Assembly: GCA_964575715.1 (NCBI GenBank)
Contig: CAZNSG010000125.1
Coordinates: 1 to 11,878 of the forward strand
Direction: 5' to 3'
Source of the DNA: PNAI01 sp964575715
Lineage (GTDB): Bacteria > Pseudomonadota > Alphaproteobacteria > Rhizobiales > Xanthobacteraceae
Length of the DNA stretch: 11,878 nucleotides
The notes beneath the pieces are model-generated. The model saw only the letters and a program-made list of their open reading frames with translations, was not told where the DNA came from and did no database searches. The position numbers were made by a program, and so were the translations under genes. Of this stretch, positions 6,461 through 11,878 are shown in pieces. Each line of letters begins with the position of its first letter. Positions within the stretch are counted from its first letter, which is position 1.

Positions 6461-8704
6461 TTGACGATCCAGACACCAAAATTGCTTGTGCCGGCAGATC
6501 GCAATGCCGAGCCTGCCAAGGCCCCCGAGCGAAAGATGGATCCGCTGACGGATTCATTGCTCTATCTCGCGGCGCACCATGGCCGCGCCGTCAGCCGCGA
6601 GGCGCTGCTGGGAGGCTTGCCGATCACTGACGGCCGCTTGCGTGTGGCGCTTTACGATCGCGCGGCCCGGCGCGCCGGGCTTGAAGCCGAAGCGGTAAAA
6701 CGGACGATCAGCGAAATTCCGGCGCTGGTGCTACCGGCGGTTCTCGTGCTGCGCGACGGCACAACGCGCATCCTTCTCGCCATCGACCACAAGGCACGAT
6801 CGGCGAAGGTGGTCGATCCCAGCGTGAATGCGCCACCGCACATTCGTACATTCGATTCCCTGAACACAGATCACATGGGCTATGTGTTTTTCGTGCGTCC
6901 CGCTGCGACAGCGGACCAGCGCGCCGTCGCCGCCGGAGACATGCCCAAGGATCACTGGTTCTGGTCGGTCGTCCGCCGCTATTGGACCAACTACAGTCAC
7001 GTCGCGATTTCGGCGTTCCTCATCAACACGATCGCGCTGATGACGCCCTTGTTCATCATGAACGTGTACGATCGCGTGGTGCCGAATGGCGCGGTCGCAT
7101 CGCTGATCGCGCTCGCCATCGGAATGGGGATCGCGATCGTATTCGACTTCATCCTGCGAACGGTCCGCAGCCGCATCATCGACATGACCGGCAAGAAGAT
7201 CGACGTGGTGCTGGCCGCTAACATTTTCGAGCACGTGCTGGCGGTGAAGATGGCGCAGCGGCCGCAATCGGTCGGCATCCTCGCCAATCAATTGCGTGAT
7301 TTTGATTCCGTGCGCGACTTCTTCACGTCCGGCAGCGTCGTGTCGGCAACCGATTTGTTGTTCGCCATCCTGTTCGTGCTCGTGTTGTACGCAGTTGCCG
7401 GCCCGCTGGCATGGGTGCCGCTGATCATGTTGCCGGTCATGATCGTGATTGGTCTGGCGCTGCAGCGCCCGCTCGATCGCGCGATGCGCCGTTTGCAGGC
7501 CGAATCGGCGGCCCGGCACGGCGTTCTGGTTGAGTCGCTCTCGGGTGTCGAAACCGTGCGCGCGACCGGCGCCGAGTCGCGCATGCAGACGGCGTGGGAG
7601 CGCTCGGTCGCGGCAACAGCGCGATCGGGAGAGGAAGTTCATTTCTGGGCGTCGCTCGCGCTGACCAGCGCCAATACCGCGCAGCAGCTCACCAGCCTGC
7701 TTCTGGTCATCATCGGCGTCTTTCTCATTATGGACGGCAAGCTTTCCGTGGGCGCGCTGGTCGCTGCCAACATGCTTGCCGGCCGCGTGCTGGCGCCGAT
7801 CGCCGGCATTGCCTCCGTGATCACCCGTGGCACCCAGACGATCGCCGCACTCAAGGCCATCGACCGAGTGATGTCGCTCGAGCGGGAGCGCCCGCCCGAT
7901 CGAACCTATGTCAAGCGGCGCATCGATGAGGGTCGTATTGCGTTTGAAAAGGTCAGCTTCACCTATCCGAATGCGCCCCAGACCGCGCTTGAGGATGTGA
8001 GCTTCAGCATCGCGCCGGGTGAGAGGGTCGGAATCATCGGCCGCGTGGGATCGGGAAAAACCACGATCGGACGCCTCTTGCTGGGATTTTATGAACCCAA
8101 GGACGGCCGCATCCTGGTCGATGGCATCGATGCGCGGCAGTACGATCCCGCCGATCTGCGTACCGCAATTGGTTTTGCGTTGCAGGATACCGATCTCTTT
8201 TACGGCAAGTTGCGAGACAACATCGCGCTCGGCAAGTCCGACGCCACCGACGCGGAAGTGATCGAGGCCGCGCGGCTTGCCGGCGTCGAAGGGTTCATTG
8301 CCGGTCATCCGCTGGGCTATGAGATGCCGATCGCCGAAGGCGGGCGAAGCCTTTCCGGCGGGCAAAAGCAAGCTATCGGACTTGCCCGCGTTCTGATCCG
8401 AAAACCGCGCATTCTCTTCCTGGACGAGCCCACCGCTCATTTCGACATTCGCAGCGAGGCGGAGTTCCTCGACCGGCTCAAGACGCTGGCTGCCGCAAGA
8501 ATGACGATCATCATTGCGACGCACCGTCTCTCGGTGCTCACTCTGCTTGACCGGCTCCTGCTGTTCGATCGCGGCCGGCTGATCGCCGATGGGCCGCGCG
8601 ATCAGGTCATGGCGATCGTGACAGGCGGCAAGCGGCCGCCGGCGCAACCCGGGGCGCCAGGCGCGCCCCTATCACAGGCTTCGAAAACAAATGCAGCGGT
8701 CTGA
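6461..8704 (+). CDS. Type I secretion ABC exporter with cysteine-less C39-like domain (LapB-like)
   Basis: This 747-residue inner-membrane ATPase energises protein export. Residues about 26-150 form a degenerate peptidase-C39-like domain (DPLTDSLLYLAAHHGRAVSR). It contains no cysteine and so should bind substrate rather than cleave it, as in HlyB/LapB transporters. A six-helix ABC membrane domain follows from about residue 180 to 460. The nucleotide-binding domain is complete: Walker A GRVGSGKT (527-534), Q-loop Gln575, signature LSGGQ (631-635), Walker B ILFLDEP (651-657) and switch His688. The D-loop reads AHFD, a slight departure from SALD. The tail is rich in Pro and Ala. The first in-frame start is TTG 6461 with a weak GAGCGG upstream; ATG 6536 is possible and would keep the whole C39-like domain. 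The stop overlaps the adaptor gene by 14 bp. Confidence 0.93.
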   Translation: MTIQTPKLLVPADRNAEPAKAPERKMDPLTDSLLYLAAHHGRAVSREALLGGLPITDGRLRVALYDRAARRAGLEAEAVKRTISEIPALVLPAVLVLRDGTTRILLAIDHKARSAKVVDPSVNAPPHIRTFDSLNTDHMGYVFFVRPAATADQRAVAAGDMPKDHWFWSVVRRYWTNYSHVAISAFLINTIALMTPLFIMNVYDRVVPNGAVASLIALAIGMGIAIVFDFILRTVRSRIIDMTGKKIDVVLAANIFEHVLAVKMAQRPQSVGILANQLRDFDSVRDFFTSGSVVSATDLLFAILFVLVLYAVAGPLAWVPLIMLPVMIVIGLALQRPLDRAMRRLQAESAARHGVLVESLSGVETVRATGAESRMQTAWERSVAATARSGEEVHFWASLALTSANTAQQLTSLLLVIIGVFLIMDGKLSVGALVAANMLAGRVLAPIAGIASVITRGTQTIAALKAIDRVMSLERERPPDRTYVKRRIDEGRIAFEKVSFTYPNAPQTALEDVSFSIAPGERVGIIGRVGSGKTTIGRLLLGFYEPKDGRILVDGIDARQYDPADLRTAIGFALQDTDLFYGKLRDNIALGKSDATDAEVIEAARLAGVEGFIAGHPLGYEMPIAEGGRSLSGGQKQAIGLARVLIRKPRILFLDEPTAHFDIRSEAEFLDRLKTLAAARMTIIIATHRLSVLTLLDRLLLFDRGRLIADGPRDQVMAIVTGGKRPPAQPGAPGAPLSQASKTNAAV

Positions 8705-9944
8705 TTTCGCCTTCGCAAACGACATCCGCGCCGCGAGCGAACTGCGTACGCCGCAGACCTCACGCATGCTCCTGTTCACGACCCTGGCCCTCCTCATCGT
8801 CGGAATCACCTGGGCGAATTTCGCCATTCTGGACGAGGTCAAGCGCGGCAATGGTCGCGTCATTCCGTCACAGCTGACACAAGTCGTGCAAACGCTCGAG
8901 GGCGGCATCGTCGGGAACATCCTGGTGCGCGAGGGTGATATCGTCAATCAAGGCCAATCGTTGATGCGGATCGACGACACCAAATTCGCATCGGAGTTCG
9001 GCGAGGTACGAGAACGACGCGCCGCCATGGCCGCGCGCGTGGCCCGGCTCGAAGCTGAGGCGAACGGACTCAACAAACCGACGTTCCCGCCTGATGTATC
9101 GCAGATCGTATCAGGGGCGGTGGCGGCGGAAACCAGCGTGTTCGAGACGCGCGCGCGCAAGGTCGCACAGGATATCGACATTCTCGTGCAGCAGGAGAAG
9201 AGATTGACGGAAACTCTTTTTATCCTGAACCAAGAGCTCGATATTATGCGCCCGCTTTATCATCAAAAGGTCTTGCCCGAGATCGAATGGCGGCGGAGCG
9301 AGCGCCAGGCTGCCGAAATGCGCGGCCAGTTGGCTGAAGCGCAGTCGCGCATTACGAACATCAAGGCAGCATTTCGCTCGCAGGCCGACGAGGACCTGGC
9401 AAAATCGCGCGGCGATCTCGCGGTGCTCGATGAAAACATCAAATCGGCACAGGATCGGGTGCGGCGCACCGAACTCAAATCGCCGGTGCACGGGATCATC
9501 AATAAGCTCAACGTCACGACGGTAGGAGCGGTCGTCCAGCCGGGGGCCAATGTGATGGATATCGTACCGCTCGCCGATTCGCTGCTGGTCGAAGGACGTA
9601 TTCGTCCGCAGGACATCGCCTTCATCCGTCCCGATCAGTCCGCCGTTGTCAAAATCACGGCCTATGATCCTTCCGTCTACGGCTCGCTCAAGGGAAAAGT
9701 AGAGCGGATCAGCGCCGATACCATCGTCGATGACAAGGGCGAGCGGAACGAACAACAGCGGGAAACCTTCTATCGAGTCATCGTACGCACCGAGAAGAAT
9801 TTCCTCGGAACGCCTGAACATCCGCTGCCGATCATCCCGGGCATGATAACGACCGTGGAAATTCTCACCGGCGAGAAATCCGTGCTGGACTATCTTATCA
9901 AGCCCGTTCGCATGCTGCGCGATGAGGCGCTGCGGGAGCGGTAA
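8691..9944 (+). CDS. HlyD-family membrane fusion protein of type I secretion (LapC-like)
   Basis: This 417-residue periplasmic adaptor links the exporter to the TolC channel. It has a short cytoplasmic N-terminus, one membrane helix (about residues 26-46) and a first lipoyl half (VVQTLEGGIVGNILVREGD, about 65-83). A long charged coiled-coil hairpin follows (about 100-260), then the second lipoyl half (ELKSPVHGIINKLNVTTVG, 261-279). A beta-barrel region comes next, and the family C-terminus PGMITTVEILTGEKSVLDYL (383-402) ends in RMLRDEALRER. The length and layout are those of HlyD/LapC adaptors. ATG 8691 overlaps the exporter gene by 14 bp, so the two are coupled; no strong Shine-Dalgarno is seen. 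The stop codon touches the palindromic element at 9944. Confidence 0.93.
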   Translation: MQRSDFAFANDIRAASELRTPQTSRMLLFTTLALLIVGITWANFAILDEVKRGNGRVIPSQLTQVVQTLEGGIVGNILVREGDIVNQGQSLMRIDDTKFASEFGEVRERRAAMAARVARLEAEANGLNKPTFPPDVSQIVSGAVAAETSVFETRARKVAQDIDILVQQEKRLTETLFILNQELDIMRPLYHQKVLPEIEWRRSERQAAEMRGQLAEAQSRITNIKAAFRSQADEDLAKSRGDLAVLDENIKSAQDRVRRTELKSPVHGIINKLNVTTVGAVVQPGANVMDIVPLADSLLVEGRIRPQDIAFIRPDQSAVVKITAYDPSVYGSLKGKVERISADTIVDDKGERNEQQRETFYRVIVRTEKNFLGTPEHPLPIIPGMITTVEILTGEKSVLDYLIKPVRMLRDEALRER

Positions 9945-10109
9945 TACCAATCTTCATAATTCGTCATTCCGGCCGAGCCGCATTGGCGGCGAGAGCCGGA
10001 ATCCATAAACACCTGCGGCGATTATGGATTCCGGGCTCGCCACGCCTTCGCCCTTCGGGCTGCGGCGGGCGCCCCGGAATGACGAGTCAAAATTTAGAGC
10101 GGTTGGTAT
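9944..10109. mobile_element. MITE-like palindromic element
   Basis: The element is bounded by inverted ends ATACCAA (9944-9950) and TTGGTAT (10103-10109). Inside are perfect 12-bp arms TCGTCATTCCGG (9961-9972) and CCGGAATGACGA (10074-10085). A second perfect 13-bp pair, CCGGAATCCATAA (9996-10008) and TTATGGATTCCGG (10022-10034), surrounds a 13-base loop. No transposase is encoded, so it would be non-autonomous. Cores of this 'cattccgg / ccggaatg' type are frequent between genes in Hyphomicrobiales (general knowledge). The left end overlaps the last base of the adaptor stop codon. It could also fold in RNA and end or stabilise transcripts. Confidence 0.65.
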
Positions 10110-10299
10110 AATTCAACTTTTTATTAAATTCGACCGAATGCGGTTTCCGCCGCTATACCCTGCAGCCGACAATACCCGCAATGCTTGACGCCATTTAACC
10201 AGCCTGAAAAGGGCTTAAGCCTATCCATGCCCTAACAAACAGGGCACGTGAATTGGCGCGTTCACGCCAAGCGATGCCCCCGACCACAGGGCGTCATTC
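10110..10299 (+). promoter_or_regulatory. Leader of the LapG-like gene, with small dyads
   Basis: This spacer between the palindromic element and the protease gene starts AT-rich. It contains the perfect palindrome GGCTTAAGCC (10212-10221) and an inverted repeat TTGGCG (10253-10258) / CGCCAA (10265-10270). AGGG (10288-10291) lies eight bases before TTG 10300. A promoter specific for the protease is plausible because the repeat separates it from the adaptor gene, but no clear -35/-10 pair is identified. Confidence 0.35.
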
Positions 10300-11376
10300 T
10301 TGGCAAAGTTCTTTCGCGGAAATTTCGTCGCGCGTTCTACCGGTATCGTAATTGCCCTGGTGGCTGTGCTTTCTGGCACCAGCGCGAGCGTGCTCGCTGC
10401 GCCCAAGCAGAAGACCGCCCCGACTGGCAAGCCCGATATCGTGGAGTTGATGCCTGAGCTGCCCGCGGCCGAGGAGCGCCCAACCGCGTCCATGCCGCGT
10501 TATTTCACCATCAACGAAGTGGTGGCCAAACTCGACGGCCAGAAGGCGAAAAAGGCATCGCATTACCGATCGACACAGATTGCCGCGCTCGATGTGTCCG
10601 CCCGGACCACCGACGCTGGCGCACCGCCGACCCGGACACCGCCGCAGGGCGCGGAGCCGTTCGGTCTGGTCACGTTCCGCGCACCGGATGGGTTGCTGTG
10701 GGTCAAGTGGCGCAAGCTCAATGCCGAGATGGAAGCCGAGGGCAAGGTGCTATCGCAATGCCGCGCCGATCCGAAACATTGTGGCAATGCCGCAGCCCAA
10801 AAATATCTCGCCTTGATCGACGAAGGCCAGCGCTTGCCGGAGCGCGCCAAAATCGAGCGGATCAATCGGGCGATCAACGCCGCGATACGCTACACCAGCG
10901 ATTCCGAGCAATATGGCGTGCCGGACCTGTGGACCGCGCCGCTCGCAACGCTCGGCACTGGGCGGGGCGATTGCGAAGATTACGCGATCGCGAAATACGC
11001 CGCCCTGCGCGACGCGGGATTTTCGTCCGACAGTTTGCGCCTGCTCATCGTGCGCGATCGCGTGGCGCGCCAGGACCACGCGGTGGTCGGCGTGCGCCAG
11101 GACGGCCGCTGGCTCATGCTGGACAACCGCCACGAGGTTGTTCTTGAAAATAAGGATGCCTGGCACTTTACCCCGATGTTCGCGCTCGACCGGGAAGGCG
11201 TGAAGCTGTTCGCGGTACCCTATGACAAGCCCGCGGCTGCCCCGGAGCTGGTGGCGTCGGGTCCCGCGAATACGCCCAAGCGAGCTGCCGATGCGCAGCG
11301 CGATGCGGCAGGCGCGAATGTCCCCGAGCTGCGGCTGGATGCGTTTGAGCCGCCCCGGCTGCGGGGACGGCGGTAA
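10300..11376 (+). CDS. Periplasmic transglutaminase-like cysteine protease (BTLCP, LapG-like)
   Basis: This 358-residue protein belongs to the bacterial transglutaminase-like cysteine proteinase family (formerly DUF920). In Pseudomonas, LapG of this family cleaves the N-terminal retention region of adhesin LapA and releases biofilm cells, unless held by LapD bound to cyclic-di-GMP. The catalytic triad is visible: Cys225 in GDCEDYA, His260 in DHAVV and Asp275 in LDNR, with family-like spacing. An N-terminal hydrophobic segment ending SASVLAA is a signal peptide, so the enzyme acts in the periplasm. The paired cysteines QCRADPKHC are also family-like. It is longer than Pseudomonas LapG (roughly 250) because of an N-terminal linker and a tail of about 60 residues rich in Ala, Pro and Arg. 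The start is TTG 10300, with AGGG eight bases upstream; no in-frame ATG precedes the signal peptide. A LapD partner is not in the window. Confidence 0.88.
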   Translation: MAKFFRGNFVARSTGIVIALVAVLSGTSASVLAAPKQKTAPTGKPDIVELMPELPAAEERPTASMPRYFTINEVVAKLDGQKAKKASHYRSTQIAALDVSARTTDAGAPPTRTPPQGAEPFGLVTFRAPDGLLWVKWRKLNAEMEAEGKVLSQCRADPKHCGNAAAQKYLALIDEGQRLPERAKIERINRAINAAIRYTSDSEQYGVPDLWTAPLATLGTGRGDCEDYAIAKYAALRDAGFSSDSLRLLIVRDRVARQDHAVVGVRQDGRWLMLDNRHEVVLENKDAWHFTPMFALDREGVKLFAVPYDKPAAAPELVASGPANTPKRAADAQRDAAGANVPELRLDAFEPPRLRGRR

Positions 11377-11422
11377 AACGCTTCGGCGACTTTCGGTGGC
11401 CGAACGCCGACAGACCGAACAA

Positions 11423-11458
11423 TAAAAATACCCGCCGGATCGCTCCGGCGGGTTTTTT
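11423..11458. terminator. Strong bidirectional rho-independent terminator
   Basis: CCCGCCGGA (11431-11439) and TCCGGCGGG (11444-11452) form a perfect nine-pair stem with a TCGC tetraloop, followed by six T (11453-11458). The preceding AATAAAAATA gives a T-rich run on the other strand. It can therefore end both the protease gene on + and the adhesin gene on -, which converge here. Confidence 0.93.
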
Positions 11459-11475
11459 GATGAGATGAGATTCGA

Positions 11476-11878
11476 TCAGGCGTGGACTGTGACCTCGGCC
11501 TCGATATTCAGTATCAGGTTTATGCCACTGAGCGCCTGCGTGTACTGGTGGTAGCCGCCGACCATGCCGGCGTCAGTCCAACCGCCCGCTCCGATGGTGC
11601 CGATATCCGCCACGTCACCGACGCTGCCGTCGATATAGAGTGTGTGTGTCATGCCGGAATTGTTGCCCGGGGCGGCATCGTCGGTGAAGTTCAGAACGTC
11701 TTGAGCCGTGAGCGTGAGCTGCGTGCCTTTCGTGGCGTCAGAGAACGCGTCGTCGGTGATCAGCAGCACTTCGATTTCGTGGATTGCCGTGTTGCCTGTG
11801 AGATTGAGCTGCGACACGGTGAACCCGCTATCGGTCACTGTCGGTCCGCCATTGAACAGGCCAAGCGCGCCCTGGTCG
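11476..11878 (-). CDS. C-terminal end of a large type I-secreted adhesin (partial)
   Basis: The - strand frame is open from the right window edge to the TGA at 11476-11478, giving 133 C-terminal residues of a longer protein. The sequence is acidic and rich in Gly, Thr and Asp, without cysteine. It resembles the C-terminal secretion region of large RTX/BapA/LapA-type adhesins: QLTLTAQDVLNFTDD, then THTLYIDGSVGDVADIG, then a GGW...GGYHQYTQALSG segment, and a terminal hydrophobic strand INLILNIEAEVTVHA. Such regions commonly carry the uncleaved signal read by type I exporters. The position opposite a LapG-like gene and beside a complete pump fits it being their substrate. The repeats, any Ca-binding units and the N-terminal retention module would lie outside the window. 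Identification rests on composition and context, so it is less certain than the pump genes. Confidence 0.7.
   Translation of the reverse strand, partial: DQGALGLFNGGPTVTDSGFTVSQLNLTGNTAIHEIEVLLITDDAFSDATKGTQLTLTAQDVLNFTDDAAPGNNSGMTHTLYIDGSVGDVADIGTIGAGGWTDAGMVGGYHQYTQALSGINLILNIEAEVTVHA

Noticed and set aside
6731..8647. A very long - strand open frame (638 codons) opposite the exporter gene
   Set aside because: It is a shadow of the GC-rich exporter gene. The product is His/Asp/Arg-rich with no domain, while the + strand has a complete ABC ATPase.

Overview
The window looks like chromosomal DNA of an alphaproteobacterium of the order Hyphomicrobiales (Rhizobiales), probably near Bradyrhizobium, Rhodoplanes or Pseudolabrys. 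The evidence is the GC-rich coding sequence, the protein families present, and two kinds of intergenic palindromic element (around 51-220 and 9944-10109) that resemble repeats scattered through genomes of that group. The genus is an inference from pattern recognition, not from a search. All complete genes lie on the + strand. A partial gene on the - strand enters from the right edge.

Left part (1-4052): two overlapping ABC permeases of the nitrate/sulfonate/taurine (SsuC/TauC) type (229-969, 957-1778), then a secreted NMT1/SsuA-like substrate-binding protein (1976-2995) and a rho-independent terminator (3028-3060). No ATPase is visible, so it would have to lie upstream of the window or elsewhere. 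A D-2-hydroxyacid dehydrogenase with an intact Arg/Glu/His triad follows as its own unit (3087-4052). The transported substrate cannot be read from the sequence.

Middle (4053-4807): about 750 bp without a convincing gene. It holds a 9-bp-arm palindrome, an array of about eight degenerate copies of GGCGAATCACTT spaced mostly 15-16 bp apart, and an AT-rich stretch that probably carries the promoter of the next cluster.

Right part (4808-11878): a Lap-type adhesin secretion module. It has a TolC-family outer-membrane channel (LapE-like), an ABC exporter whose N-terminal C39-like domain lacks cysteine (LapB-like), a HlyD-family adaptor (LapC-like), and a periplasmic transglutaminase-like cysteine protease (BTLCP/LapG-like). 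Convergent to these, across a bidirectional terminator, is the C-terminal end of what looks like a large type I-secreted adhesin (LapA/BapA-like). By analogy with Pseudomonas, the three pump proteins would export the adhesin and the LapG-like protease would cut it from the surface when cyclic-di-GMP falls. No LapD-like receptor is in the window. Three of these genes (channel, exporter, protease) appear to start with TTG.

Other DNA-level oddities are a 12-mer/16-mer tandem repeat tract between permease and binding-protein genes (1797-1871), a perfect 15-bp duplication inside the binding protein's signal-peptide codons (2008-2037), and a MITE-like palindromic element touching the stop codon of the adaptor gene.
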